A stretch of DNA of 64,000 bases from Vreelandella nigrificans (GCF_002374315.1 NZ_NWUX01000001.1:558001-622000); one strand, 5' to 3'. Positions 41,026-50,901 are shown, numbered from the stretch's first letter. Made by a program: numbers and translations. Notes: generated by a model not told the origin, from the sequence alone.

Positions 41026-43035
41026 ATGACTACAGATAGCTTTACTGCCAGTGCTCCACAGGTTAAAGAAAAGATCAGTCAAATTCGTCAACTACCCTCA
41101 GCCCTGCGCTGGATTCCAGCCACGGCGACCGTTGCTTTAATGCTGATAACGCTGGATTATCTTTTCAATATTGGATGGCTCACCTTTGTAACAGGCCTGG
41201 AAACACAATTTTACTATGCAGTTGTCGCCTTACTTTTACCGCTGGTTTTCCTGCTTTGGCCAATGCGTCGTAGCCAGCAAGAACGCCCTGTTCCGTGGTA
41301 TGACTACCTGTTAAGCACCACCACACTCATTGTCGGCGGCTATTTTGTTTACAACGCTGTACCAATTTTAGAGCGGGGGTGGGCCTTTGCTGCACCAGAT
41401 CTCGCTATCTACGCCAGCTACGCTTACTGGCTACTTATTATTGAGGCTGCTCGTCGAGCAGGCGGTTTGCCAATCGCTGTTATTGCCGGTGTATTTTCGC
41501 TCTACCCACTAGTGGCGGATATTGTGCCAGGCCCTATACAAGCGTTTCCTTCAACTCTTGAAGAAACCGCCATGTACCACACCATGAGCACCGAAAGCAT
41601 CATGGGGGTGCCGCTACAAGCCTTCGCTGGCCTTGTGATCGGCTTTCTAGTGTTTGGCGTGGTGCTACAAAAAAGCGGCGGTGGTAAGTTTTTTATTAAC
41701 CTAGCCTTTGCTTTATTAGGCCATGTGCGAGGAGGGCCCGCCAAAGTATCCATCTTCTCCAGCGGTTTGATGGGCTCAATGAGCGGTAGTGTTATCAGCA
41801 ATGTGCTAACCACTGGAGTGCTGTCAATACCTGCCATGCGCCGCATCGGCATGACGCGCTCATTTGCAGGCGGCGTAGAAGCCTGCGCCTCAACCGGCGG
41901 TGTTTTAATGCCACCGGTGATGGGTGCAACTGCTTTTGTGATGGCAATGTTCCTAGATATCCCCTACTCCACCATTGCACTGGCCGCGGTTATTCCTTCA
42001 GTACTGTATTTCCTAGGCTTGTTTATACAGATTGATGCTTACGCTGCTCGCAACGACATTAAAGGCTTACCTGCCGTTGAACTACCCTCTTTATGGAAAA
42101 CCTTAAAAGAGGGTTGGTACTTCATTTTTGTCTTTGCGCTATTGGTGTGGATGCTACTTGTCATGCAACGGGAAGCCATCGCTCCCTTTTACGCTACAGC
42201 ACTACTACTCGTACTCAATCAACTATCTAAATATAACCGCTGGGGTTGGAAGGATGTAGGTGACACATTGTCATCTGCCGCCAAGCTATTTGCTGAACTC
42301 ATCGCTATCTTGGCAGGTGTGGGCATGCTGGTGGGCGCGCTTTCCATGACCGGCCTTTCTGGCACCATCGCCAACGACTTTATCAACATAGCCGGCGGTA
42401 GTGTTCCACTTCTACTGATAATGGGGGCTGTTACTAGTTTCGTGTTGGGTATTGGGATGACCGTTACAGCAGCCTATATATTCTTGGCGGTTGCGCTGGC
42501 TCCTGCGCTAATTCAAGGCGGCGGCCTCAACCCAATGGCAGTACACATGTTCATTCTATATTGGGGCATGTTGAGCTTCATTACTCCGCCGGTCGCGCTG
42601 GGTGCCTTCGCCGCTGCCACTGTTGCAGGTGCACGCCCTATGGCAACCGGCCTTCAGGCAATGCGCTTGGGCAGCGTGATATACTTCATCCCTTTCCTAT
42701 TCGTACTCAATCCCGCACTAATTATGCAGGGTGAGCCGCTCACCATTGTCGCCGTGTTCATCCAGGCCGTGGTTGGCATCATCCTGTTTGCCTCTGCCAT
42801 GCAGGGCTACCTAGTAGTGGTAGGTCGGCTTGGCTATGGAATAGTACAAGAGAGCATAATTCGCGGCTTGGTATTAGTCGCAGGCCTACTGCTGGCACTA
42901 CCTGGGGGTGGGATGGTGCCACTAAGCCAACTTACACTACTTGGCATGGCCTCAGTAGCGTTACTGCCTGGCATCATTTTGGCTCGCCTAAGTCAGCGGC
43001 ACCACCAGCGTTCAAAGTGGCGGCTAGACAACTGA
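41026..43035 (+). CDS. TRAP transporter permease, fused small and large subunits (TAXI type)
   Basis: The 669-aa protein starts at MTTDSFTAS; the frame is open upstream but overlaps the binding-protein stop. The first third holds four to six helices equivalent to the DctQ-like subunit, and the rest is the DctM-like 12-helix transporter. TRAP signatures are GLMGSMSGSVISNVLTTG, then GVLMPPVMGATAFVMA, and a second GIGMTVTAAYI half. It imports the solute captured by the TAXI protein, driven by Na+ or H+; Na+ is likely in a halophile. Confidence 0.92.
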   Translation: MTTDSFTASAPQVKEKISQIRQLPSALRWIPATATVALMLITLDYLFNIGWLTFVTGLETQFYYAVVALLLPLVFLLWPMRRSQQERPVPWYDYLLSTTTLIVGGYFVYNAVPILERGWAFAAPDLAIYASYAYWLLIIEAARRAGGLPIAVIAGVFSLYPLVADIVPGPIQAFPSTLEETAMYHTMSTESIMGVPLQAFAGLVIGFLVFGVVLQKSGGGKFFINLAFALLGHVRGGPAKVSIFSSGLMGSMSGSVISNVLTTGVLSIPAMRRIGMTRSFAGGVEACASTGGVLMPPVMGATAFVMAMFLDIPYSTIALAAVIPSVLYFLGLFIQIDAYAARNDIKGLPAVELPSLWKTLKEGWYFIFVFALLVWMLLVMQREAIAPFYATALLLVLNQLSKYNRWGWKDVGDTLSSAAKLFAELIAILAGVGMLVGALSMTGLSGTIANDFINIAGGSVPLLLIMGAVTSFVLGIGMTVTAAYIFLAVALAPALIQGGGLNPMAVHMFILYWGMLSFITPPVALGAFAAATVAGARPMATGLQAMRLGSVIYFIPFLFVLNPALIMQGEPLTIVAVFIQAVVGIILFASAMQGYLVVVGRLGYGIVQESIIRGLVLVAGLLLALPGGGMVPLSQLTLLGMASVALLPGIILARLSQRHHQRSKWRLDN

Positions 43036-43182
43036 AGTAGCATGCTCTGCCCACACTGACGCACCAAACGCGAACGATAGGCAGGTAGTCGCTGCATGCC
43101 CAACAGCTTGTGATAGCCAATTAGCGCTTACTAAGACATATCGGAGCTACTCACTTGAATACTGAGCTTTGTTTAAATTGAC

Positions 43183-44784
43183 TCATGAGGTGCTCTCCTG
43201 CTGAGCTAAATCCCGCAGCCGCCCTTTAAGAATTTTGCCGCTAGCTGTTGAAGGTAGCATGTCCATTAACACTATATGGCTCGGCCGTTTATAGGGCGCC
43301 AGCCGCTCGGCAATAAATGCCTTAAGCTCCGCCACATCCAGCTCAACGCCTGGCTCACTTTGCACAAACGCTACGACTTCTTCATTACCTGACACTTGGC
43401 GCCCTACCACGGCAGTTAACGTGACCGCCGGGAACTCATTAATAACCGCCTCTACATCCGGCGGATAGACATTAAAGCCCGAGCGAATGATTAGCTCTTT
43501 GCTACGTCCAACGATATACAGGTAACCATCGTCATCAAGTTTGGCGATATCGCCTGTATTAAGCCAGCCGTCTTTGGTTAGTGTGGCACGAGTGGCTTCT
43601 TGCTGGCGAAAGTAGCCTTTCATAACATTGGGCCCACGCACCCAAAGCTCTCCAACATTTTCGTTGGGCTGCTCGGCATGTCCACTGCCACTGAGCGGCT
43701 CAAGGCGATACTCAAGCAATGGTAAGACGCGGCCAACCGTACTGCTAACGTGACGATCATCAATCCGCGTTTGGCTGATCGTTGGACTAGCCTCTGTTAA
43801 GCCGTAGCCGTTGTGCAACGTGAGCCCAAAGGCTGACTCCACCCGCACCTTGGTATCGCTATCTAACGGCGCTCCACCCGCAGAGATGTAAATCAGTTCA
43901 GGTGCCTCTAGCGAGCGGTGTTCATGTTTTAAAAACTCTAGCGCACGGGCGTACATGGCCGGCACACCCTGGAGAACGGTAATTCGCTCGTGCTTAAGCG
44001 TAGCCAGCATATGTTCAGCATCAAAACGCGGCACGGTATACAGACATGCACCGTTATACAACGACCCCATACAGACCGAGGAAAGGCCAAAAATGTGTGA
44101 CATTGGCAGCACGCCGTAAACTCTTTGCCCCTGACTCAAGTGACGCATCCCCCCCGAAATCGAGGCGATATAAAGAATGCCACGATGGGTCAACATGACG
44201 CCTTTTGGGGTGCCAGTAGTGCCTGAGGTATAAATCATCGCTGCTACCTGTTCGGCACCGCTTGCGTATACCCGCTCAGGTTCGCTGTCATAAAGCGGTG
44301 AAATAGCCAGATTCCCCAATTGAGGGTGCTGGTAGCGGTCAGCAGCGCTGCGCGCAGCGTGTTGGCAAGCCTCTGGCGAGGCATCACATGTATAAAATAC
44401 TCTCCGAGGTAGGCAGTTGCTCTGAATAAGATTAATTTCCTGGGCAGAGAGACGCGCATTAACAATCGCCACCCATACATCAAGCTCACTGGCGGCAAGC
44501 AGCAAAACAACTAGGGCACGGCAGTTCTCGCCCACCGTCATCATACGATCGCCTGGGCGAAACCCTAATGCCTTTAACCAGCCACAGGCAGCCTGTATTT
44601 CTTGACCAAGCTCTGCGTAGTTCCAACGCACATTGCCGTCCACAATGGCAGGCTGCCCCGCCAAAAGCTGGGCATTTTCTAGCACACGAGTACTGAGCCG
44701 GGCAGGAATCTCTGCCACTAGCTCGCTAGCAAGGCGTCCAAAAATACTCTCGTCCGGTGCTTGGTAAGGTACCGATAAAGCCAT
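43183..44784 (-). CDS. Acyl-CoA synthetase (AMP-forming, class I)
   Basis: This 533-aa adenylate-forming enzyme has IYTSGTTGTPKGVMLTHRG, then NGYGLTEASPTIS, then the INTGDIAKLDDDGYLYIVGR-type hinge and the final PSTASGKILKGRLR lysine motif. It belongs with medium/long-chain or aromatic-acid CoA ligases (FadD/BclA-like); the substrate cannot be read. Its ATG overlaps the stop of the truncated acyl-CoA dehydrogenase as TAATG, so the pair was once, and still is, an operon for fatty or aromatic acid breakdown. Confidence 0.88.
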   Translation of the reverse strand: MALSVPYQAPDESIFGRLASELVAEIPARLSTRVLENAQLLAGQPAIVDGNVRWNYAELGQEIQAACGWLKALGFRPGDRMMTVGENCRALVVLLLAASELDVWVAIVNARLSAQEINLIQSNCLPRRVFYTCDASPEACQHAARSAADRYQHPQLGNLAISPLYDSEPERVYASGAEQVAAMIYTSGTTGTPKGVMLTHRGILYIASISGGMRHLSQGQRVYGVLPMSHIFGLSSVCMGSLYNGACLYTVPRFDAEHMLATLKHERITVLQGVPAMYARALEFLKHEHRSLEAPELIYISAGGAPLDSDTKVRVESAFGLTLHNGYGLTEASPTISQTRIDDRHVSSTVGRVLPLLEYRLEPLSGSGHAEQPNENVGELWVRGPNVMKGYFRQQEATRATLTKDGWLNTGDIAKLDDDGYLYIVGRSKELIIRSGFNVYPPDVEAVINEFPAVTLTAVVGRQVSGNEEVVAFVQSEPGVELDVAELKAFIAERLAPYKRPSHIVLMDMLPSTASGKILKGRLRDLAQQESTS

Positions 44785-45062
44785 TAGGACGCCTCCCGCA
44801 CCATATTACGGGCAATCACTATTTGCTGAATTTGGGTAGTGCCTTCGTAAATACGAAATAGCCGCACATCGTGATAACAGCGCTCAACCGCGTACTCGGA
44901 CATGTAACCCGCGCCACCATGAACCTGTACCGCACGGTCAGCCACACGCCCTACCATTTTACCGACGTAGGTTAGGCGCGCTCCGTTTGGGATCAAGCGT
45001 TCACGGACAAAACGGGCGATTGTATCGACAAGCTGACCAATCAATTCGGGATCTCGAATCAT
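44784..45062 (-). pseudogene. Acyl-CoA dehydrogenase with a large internal deletion
   Basis: An open frame of 92 codons from MIRDPELIG, with AGGAG six bases upstream, joins the first about 24 residues of an acyl-CoA dehydrogenase (LIGQLVDTIARFVRERLIPN) to its last about 65 residues (from MVGRVADRAVQVHGGAG through RLFRIYEGTTQIQQIVIA). A normal enzyme has about 380-390 residues, so roughly 290 residues, including the FAD site and most of the substrate pocket, are missing in frame. It cannot be an active dehydrogenase. The frame and the coupling to the downstream ligase survive, which keeps that gene translated. Confidence 0.85.
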
Positions 45063-45553
45063 GATGGCTCCTGATGGCAAAAACTATTATTGATCGTTAT
45101 AAATAGCGCTGGAGTAGCGACAAACCCGCCAGGCGGAATTAATGTCCAAGTTGCTTATCAAGCACTTTTGCATAGCCCAGGACAGGCAGTCAACAAACGA
45201 AACCAAATTCTGCAATGCAAAATAAAATCACAATAACTATTAATTACTCTCCTTGATGCTGGTTCAAGACTACCCACTGCAGCCTCGGCCATCAGGCGCG
45301 CCTGGCTATGCGGCTGATCGGACGAACAAGGTCATGGCGATTAACTGCGGTGGCTCTAGCCTGCGCTTGGACATGACCGCTTGGTTAACAATCTCGGGCT
45401 GCGTTTAAAAGAAGTGGCAGACAATATCAAGCAGGAACTGGCACCTGAATATCGTGTTTCACGTTAAGTTACTGACAACTTCTCTTTCACTAACACTCGT
45501 TTGAATGCATCATAAGACCTTCACTTAATCGTGAATATCGATGAGGAGCAGGG
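45063..45553. other. Gene-poor gap with a possible coding remnant
   Basis: No complete gene is visible in these 490 bases. On the plus strand, 45370-45468 reads as a plausible protein tail (HDRLVNNLGLRLKEVADNIK, then QELAPEYRVSR) ending in a proper stop at about 45468, with no start and an in-frame stop just upstream. An older gene may have been deleted together with the dehydrogenase core beside it. The family is not recognised. The remainder probably contains promoters for the flanking divergent genes. Confidence 0.4.
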
Positions 45554-46669
45554 ATGCCAGACGAATGGTTAACAGTCGAAGGTGCCAATATATCGTTTCA
45601 GGGCAAATGGACGCTTGATAATTTCCATGCCCTAAAAAGCGTACTCAGCCAGCAGGGCGAGCTATCTTCGAAAAAAAAGATATCGCTTAATGGTATCGAA
45701 CGCCTTGATACCGCTGGTGCTGCCCTGATCATCGAATTCATCGGCATTGAAAGAGCTAAGCAGGTACCAGAGTGGGCCAGCGAATTGCCTAAAGAGCAAC
45801 AAGCGCTACTGGTGCGGATTGCTGAGGCAATGGAAGTGCCTCTGGATATCCCCCCCTGCACACGACATAGTATTACTGATGCGCTTGCCAATATTGGTCA
45901 GAAAATGTCTGACCTATGGTCGCAACAGCGCCAACTACTAGCTTTTATTGGTTTAGTGCTAGCCACACTTATTCCGTTGCTGCTGCGCCCTCATCGCTGG
46001 CGCTTTACCGCCACCATTGCACACATCCAACAAAGCGGCCTAAACGCGGTCCCTATTGTTGCGCTGTTAACTTTTATGGTGGGGGCTGTAGTGGCTTTCC
46101 TCGGTGCCACGGTGCTCGAAGATTTTGGCGCCACCATTTATACCATTGATTTAGTGGCTTTCTCTTTTCTACGTGAATTTGGTGTTCTGCTTGCCGCCAT
46201 TTTGCTCGCAGGCCGCACGGCCAGTGCGTTTACTGCACAGTTAGGTGCAATGAAATCCAATGAAGAAATTGATGCCCTTCAGGCCCAGGGGCTCGACCCT
46301 ATCGAGCTTCTGGTGCTGCCCCGTGTGATTGCCATGTTGGTCAGCCTACCGCTTCTTGCCTTTGTAGGCATGCTCAGCGGGTTATTGGGCGGTGCTGTAG
46401 TAGCCTCGCTGTCGCTGGATATTTCTCTTACCCAGTTTATGACCACACTGCAAAAGGACATGTCTGTTACCCACTTTCTGGTGGGGCTAAGTAAAGCCCC
46501 TGTGTTTGCCTTTGTCATCGCGGTGATTGGTTGCCTTGAAGGGTTCAAAGTCAGTGGCAGTGCACAGTCAGTTGGCGCCCATACAACCTCAAGCGTTGTG
46601 CAATCAATTTTTATGGTGATTCTAATTGATGCCCTGGCTGCACTGTTCTTTATGGAGATGGGCTGGTGA
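45554..46669 (+). CDS. MlaE-family lipid ABC permease with N-terminal STAS domain
   Basis: This 371-aa protein has residues 1-105 resembling a STAS/MlaB-like domain (SLNGIERLDTAGAALIIEFI). The rest is an MlaE permease of five to six helices, with FLREFGVLLAAILLAGRTAS, AFTAQLGAMKSNEEIDAL and the PRVIAMLVSLPLL segment. The fusion supplies the MlaB function in cis. It opens a four-gene operon (permease, ATPase, MCE protein, lipoprotein) for lipid movement between inner and outer membrane. Confidence 0.9.
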   Translation: MPDEWLTVEGANISFQGKWTLDNFHALKSVLSQQGELSSKKKISLNGIERLDTAGAALIIEFIGIERAKQVPEWASELPKEQQALLVRIAEAMEVPLDIPPCTRHSITDALANIGQKMSDLWSQQRQLLAFIGLVLATLIPLLLRPHRWRFTATIAHIQQSGLNAVPIVALLTFMVGAVVAFLGATVLEDFGATIYTIDLVAFSFLREFGVLLAAILLAGRTASAFTAQLGAMKSNEEIDALQAQGLDPIELLVLPRVIAMLVSLPLLAFVGMLSGLLGGAVVASLSLDISLTQFMTTLQKDMSVTHFLVGLSKAPVFAFVIAVIGCLEGFKVSGSAQSVGAHTTSSVVQSIFMVILIDALAALFFMEMGW

Positions 46670-47466
46670 CACATTCAAATAAGTCTTCAGAGCAACATAG
46701 TCAGCCAGTTATTAGCGTCCGGGGATTAGTTAATCGCTTCGGTGCCAATGTCGTTCACGAAAACTTGGATTTAACCCTGAATCAAGGTGAAATCCTTGGG
46801 GTCGTAGGCGGTTCTGGAACGGGAAAGTCAGTCTTGTTACGCAGTATCGTCGGCTTGAAACGCCCTAATGATGGCACCATTGAAGTATTGGGTACGCGCT
46901 TAAATGACCTAAGTGAAGAGCAGCGCAGTCAGGTAGAACGTCGCTTTGGCGTATTGTTTCAGCGCGGTGCACTATTTAGCTCTTTAAATTTGCAGGAGAA
47001 TATCGCTCTACCGCTAATTGAACACGCCAAGCTAGGTCGAGAGGAGGCGGAGTATCTAGCACGACTCAAATTATCGTTAGTAGGCCTGTCTCCTAACACC
47101 GCTCTACAATTTCCCGAGTCGCTCTCTGGCGGGATGGTAAAACGTGCCGCCCTGGCACGTGCTCTAGCGCTGGATCCAGATATTCTCTTTTTAGATGAGC
47201 CTACCGCTGGCCTTGATCCTATCGGCGCGGCAGCCTTTGATGAGCTGCTAGTCACTTTACGCGATGCGTTGGGCTTTAGTGTTTTCCTGGTAACTCATGA
47301 CTTAGACACGCTCTATGCCGCCTGTGACAGGGTAGCAGTACTTTCTCAAAAAAGGGTGCTTGTAACTGACACGTTAGCGCGTGTTGCGTCGTATGACGAT
47401 GAATGGATACAAGACTATTTCCAAGGCCCCAGGGGCAGAGCGGCTCAACACGCTCATCAAAATTAG
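46666..47466 (+). CDS. MlaF-family lipid ABC transporter ATPase
   Basis: The 266-aa protein starts with GTG, overlapping the permease stop (GTGA). It has Walker A GGSGTGKSVLLRSIVG, a Q-loop FQRGALFSSL, signature LSGGMVKRAALARA, Walker B ILFLDEPTAGLDP, and the THDLDTLYAACD H-loop. The FQRGALF and GGMVKR forms are typical of MlaF. It pairs with the upstream permease. Confidence 0.93.
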   Translation: MTHSNKSSEQHSQPVISVRGLVNRFGANVVHENLDLTLNQGEILGVVGGSGTGKSVLLRSIVGLKRPNDGTIEVLGTRLNDLSEEQRSQVERRFGVLFQRGALFSSLNLQENIALPLIEHAKLGREEAEYLARLKLSLVGLSPNTALQFPESLSGGMVKRAALARALALDPDILFLDEPTAGLDPIGAAAFDELLVTLRDALGFSVFLVTHDLDTLYAACDRVAVLSQKRVLVTDTLARVASYDDEWIQDYFQGPRGRAAQHAHQN

Positions 47467-47477
47467 GAGTAACGCAT

Positions 47478-48419
47478 ATGGAGACACGTGCCCATCATAT
47501 ATTGATCGGTCTCTTTACGCTGTTAACTGGCGCAGGCGCCCTGCTCTTTGCCTTATGGATGAGCTATGCAGCTGGTGAACGCGACTACCAGCCTTACCAG
47601 ATCTTATTTGAGCGCAGCGTAAGCGGCCTCTCCGTTGGAGGCAAAGTGCAATATAACGGCATAGAGGTAGGGGATGTGACCTCTTTGGAGCTAAACCCCA
47701 GTGATCCACGTCAGGTCATTGCTGCCATTCGTGTCTACAAAGACACCCCTGTTAAATCAGACACCCGTGCGAAGCTAGCGTTTGCCAGCATTACCGGCAG
47801 CATGTCTGTTCAACTCCATGGTGGTTCTCCGGAAAGCCCTCTCTTGATGGAGCAAACCGACGATGCAGTTCCATTTATTCGGTCCGACCCCTCACCAATC
47901 GCCACTTTGTTTGATGAAAGTGAAGTAATGATCGAAAACATCAATGCGATCTTGAAAAGCGTCAATGAGCTATTTGATGACAGCAACCGCGAACAAGCCG
48001 GTAACATCTTAACGAATATCTCCCGCATTACCGATATGATTGCTTCTCAGCAAGGTGCACTTGACGAAAATATGGCGCTATTTGGCAATGCATCGCGCCA
48101 AGCGACTTCTACCCTGGCAAGTATTGAAACGCTTAGCCAGGAAACGACTCGATTACTCAGTCAAGATGGTCAAATGGTGATGGAGAGCATCGCTGGTGCC
48201 AGCCGCGATGTGGCGAGCGCTGCACAGCGTATTGAGCAGCTAGTCAACGACAATTCGAGCTCTGTAGAACGTGCGCTTCAAGGGTCGGGGGATATCGCGC
48301 CAGCACTTTCTGCCTTGCGCTCTACTCTAAATTCACTGGACCGTATTACCCGCCAGCTCGAAGAAAGCCCCAGGGACTTCTTCCTGGGCCGAGATCAGGT
48401 AGAGGAGTTCCGCCCATGA
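47478..48419 (+). CDS. MCE (MlaD-like) periplasmic lipid-binding protein
   Basis: The 313-aa protein starts at METRAHHIL, with TAGGAG upstream. One membrane helix (about 8-30) is followed by one MCE domain (about 38-120) with VSGLSVGGKVQYNGIEVGDV. A long helical tail with regular heptads (ALDENMALFGNASRQATSTL) follows and may form a tube as in longer MCE proteins. The tail makes it longer than E. coli MlaD (183 aa) and closer to PqiB-like or Mce4-like proteins. Confidence 0.9.
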   Translation: METRAHHILIGLFTLLTGAGALLFALWMSYAAGERDYQPYQILFERSVSGLSVGGKVQYNGIEVGDVTSLELNPSDPRQVIAAIRVYKDTPVKSDTRAKLAFASITGSMSVQLHGGSPESPLLMEQTDDAVPFIRSDPSPIATLFDESEVMIENINAILKSVNELFDDSNREQAGNILTNISRITDMIASQQGALDENMALFGNASRQATSTLASIETLSQETTRLLSQDGQMVMESIAGASRDVASAAQRIEQLVNDNSSSVERALQGSGDIAPALSALRSTLNSLDRITRQLEESPRDFFLGRDQVEEFRP

Positions 48420-49030
48420 GCTTTCGTCTTACATTTAGTCCCCTAGCACTGACGGCTGTGTTACTCATTAGTGGCTGCTCAATACTGCCTGAAAGTGAAC
48501 CAGCCACTCTGTATCGCCTACCTGCATCAGATACTTCGCTTGCTGGCTCTTCTGGTGCTGTTTCGATTCCCTTAAGACTCGGAATTGCCACCCCTGAGGC
48601 AGGCCACTTGCTGAGTAGCAACCGCATTGTGGTTTATCCCCAGCGTAACGTGGTCAATGTGTACGAAGGTTCACGCTGGCATGAAAATGCCCCAGACATG
48701 CTGCAAGCCCGCCTTATATCAGGTTTGCAGCAGCGTCAGCTATTTACCAGCGTGGGTAGTGATCGCCTGCCTAATGATTTACTGCTACTTAGCGAGTTGC
48801 GCCACTTTCAAAGCGAGTATGACACCAACCCTCCCAGCATTAACCTTCAATTAGACGTACAGCTGGTAGGTGCTCACGATCGTCAGCCAATAGTGGCACA
48901 AAGCTTCGCTACCCGCGCCCAGGCAAGTAGCGTCGAGATTCCTGACGTAGTTGATGCCTTTGGCCAGGCGAGCGACGTACTAACCGAACAGCTGGCAGTA
49001 TGGTTACTAGAGCAATCAAGTGGCTTGTGA
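48416..49030 (+). CDS. ABC-type transport auxiliary lipoprotein (PqiC-like)
   Basis: This 204-aa lipoprotein overlaps the MCE gene as ATGA. The lipobox LISGC puts the acylated Cys near residue 21. The ABC_trans_aux domain shows TLYRLPAS, NRIVVYPQRN, YEGSRWHENAPDMLQARLI and the SVEIPDVVDAFGQASD-type tail. It probably sits on the inner face of the outer membrane and receives lipid from the MCE tube, like PqiC. It overlaps the convergent kinase gene by 15 bases. Confidence 0.88.
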   Translation: MSFRLTFSPLALTAVLLISGCSILPESEPATLYRLPASDTSLAGSSGAVSIPLRLGIATPEAGHLLSSNRIVVYPQRNVVNVYEGSRWHENAPDMLQARLISGLQQRQLFTSVGSDRLPNDLLLLSELRHFQSEYDTNPPSINLQLDVQLVGAHDRQPIVAQSFATRAQASSVEIPDVVDAFGQASDVLTEQLAVWLLEQSSGL

Positions 49031-50890
49031 GCCACTTATAGGTGCTTGCGTAAGGTGCTTGCGCAGATAGGCTCGAGGGTCTTTGGGATAAAAGTGCTCT
49101 GGCTGGCGTTCAAGGTGAGTGAAAAAGCGCGTATCTTTATAAGGCATTTTCATAAACCCAGACACGCCCAGGCCTTCGATTTGGCTAACCGAGTCCAGCA
49201 TGCGCGCCAGCAAACTGCAAAACTCTTGCTCACGGCAGGGGTCAAGTAGCCGGTAATAGCTGTGAATCTTAAGGTGCTTAGGCAGTGCTTCGAAGATAAT
49301 CATGCCGGTATGGTGAATATCATTAAGTTGCTGAAGTATCTGAATGATGCTTTCAGGAAGTGCAAGCAGTTCTTCTGGGTCAGGGCCATCCTCAAAGTAG
49401 CTATGCTGACGAGTACGGTCTTCCATTTCCGGCACCGCGCTTAGCTCATAACTAATCGCCATATTAGACTCGCAGTGAAACGAGTGCTCCGCACTTAGGC
49501 GCTCTATGTGGAGGGTTTGGCGGGCATTAAACAGGCAGCTTTTGAAAATCCCCTGACGGTGAATAGCGCGGGCCAGATGCACCATGTTATTAACAGCCTC
49601 AATAAAGGCTGGCTTTAGATCTGGATCGTGCAGATTTAAGGAAGAATCGATATAGACTCCTTCTCGCTCCCAGCGAACTGCCAAACCACCCACCACTGGG
49701 TATTTACCCAAACGGCTCACCGATGCCAAAAACGCCTTTTCGGTTTCTCCCATGCCCTGCATGAACTGCTTATAATAGCGGTCTAACTGCACGTCATTAA
49801 CGTCGTTTAAAGTCTCTTCAGCATTTGCCTCACGCAGGAATGCTTTGCGCGAGCTATACACCACAGTATCTATTTCTTGACGCGTAGACCGCCCCCATAC
49901 CGGCACCAAGGGAGGATGTCGAGCAACGGGCAGATCAACCATGACTGTCTTTTCCAGGCGCGGCATAACACGCAAAAAATAGTCGCCCGCACGGCGACGC
50001 ACCTGCGGGTCTGGATCCAACATGCCATCCAGGATACGAGCAAACTCCATCGGCAACCCTAAAGAGCTGGCGGGAATCGCACGATGGCCAAACCTGCAGG
50101 ATTGGGCAGACGCCAACGCATAAAGCGTTCCCGCTACGCCCTGCTCATCAAAGCGTGGCGATGAAAGCGCACCATTGAGCTGCTCATCACCAATAAAGTA
50201 CACATCCCCAAGGCGCGCATTGGTTTGCTGTAAATTATCGGACATTAGCTCCATCACGTTAGCGCCTACAAACTGCAGCTTTTCATCCAACTGGGCAAAT
50301 ACGGATGATCCCCAATCAATCAGTGCAACTTGCTCTGTGGTGGGGTCAAACACCAAATTGGAAGGCTTGATATCACCATGCACCACGGGGCGGGCATTGG
50401 GGCCTGATTCACGGCGCAGCACGGTAAGGATATCCGCTAGTTGAGCGGCAATGCGGATAATTAAACGGGGAGAAAGTTTCCCCTCTTTAAGGGATACCTG
50501 CTCTAGATTCCAGCCAGGCGCACGCTCCATTACCAGAATGGATTGACCTCTAGCACGCTGATAGGCTACCAACTTAGGGATACGTGGATGTGCCACTTGG
50601 TCAAGCATGAATGCCTCTTCTTCAAGGCGCTCTTGCAGGTGCATCGGCAAAGTAATACGCGAGAACTTAAATACGTAGTGAGCCGGAGCACCTTGAACAA
50701 GTGCACTGCCCGCAAACACAAAGCCGTAGGCTCCTTTACCTATCAGTTCAATTTCCGTGTAGCCCAGTTGGGTGAGCTGTGTTTGACACAGCGCCACCCA
50801 ATCCTTGAGCTTACGGGCATCGTGATGGCTTAGCAGATATACCGACTGCTCTTCTGGTATGTAGAACTGCTGAAGCGGTGCCTGAGACAT
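49016..50890 (-). CDS. Hanks-type serine/threonine protein kinase at the end of the bkd operon
   Basis: This 624-aa soluble protein has a eukaryotic-type kinase fold in residues about 40-310: Gly-loop IGKGAYGFVF, Lys in YVFKFSR, catalytic loop VVHGDIKPSNL (Asp and Asn present) and metal motif DWG in place of DFG. The C-terminal 300 residues are not recognised; they contain Trp/Tyr-rich segments but no membrane helix, PASTA or other sensor repeat. The gene starts 11 bases after the E2 gene of the branched-chain oxoacid dehydrogenase on the same strand, so it is probably co-transcribed. That position makes the complex a possible target, but no substrate is known. Confidence 0.85.
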   Translation of the reverse strand: MSQAPLQQFYIPEEQSVYLLSHHDARKLKDWVALCQTQLTQLGYTEIELIGKGAYGFVFAGSALVQGAPAHYVFKFSRITLPMHLQERLEEEAFMLDQVAHPRIPKLVAYQRARGQSILVMERAPGWNLEQVSLKEGKLSPRLIIRIAAQLADILTVLRRESGPNARPVVHGDIKPSNLVFDPTTEQVALIDWGSSVFAQLDEKLQFVGANVMELMSDNLQQTNARLGDVYFIGDEQLNGALSSPRFDEQGVAGTLYALASAQSCRFGHRAIPASSLGLPMEFARILDGMLDPDPQVRRRAGDYFLRVMPRLEKTVMVDLPVARHPPLVPVWGRSTRQEIDTVVYSSRKAFLREANAEETLNDVNDVQLDRYYKQFMQGMGETEKAFLASVSRLGKYPVVGGLAVRWEREGVYIDSSLNLHDPDLKPAFIEAVNNMVHLARAIHRQGIFKSCLFNARQTLHIERLSAEHSFHCESNMAISYELSAVPEMEDRTRQHSYFEDGPDPEELLALPESIIQILQQLNDIHHTGMIIFEALPKHLKIHSYYRLLDPCREQEFCSLLARMLDSVSQIEGLGVSGFMKMPYKDTRFFTHLERQPEHFYPKDPRAYLRKHLTQAPISGSQAT

Positions 50891-50901
50891 GGGTTGCTTT
50901 G

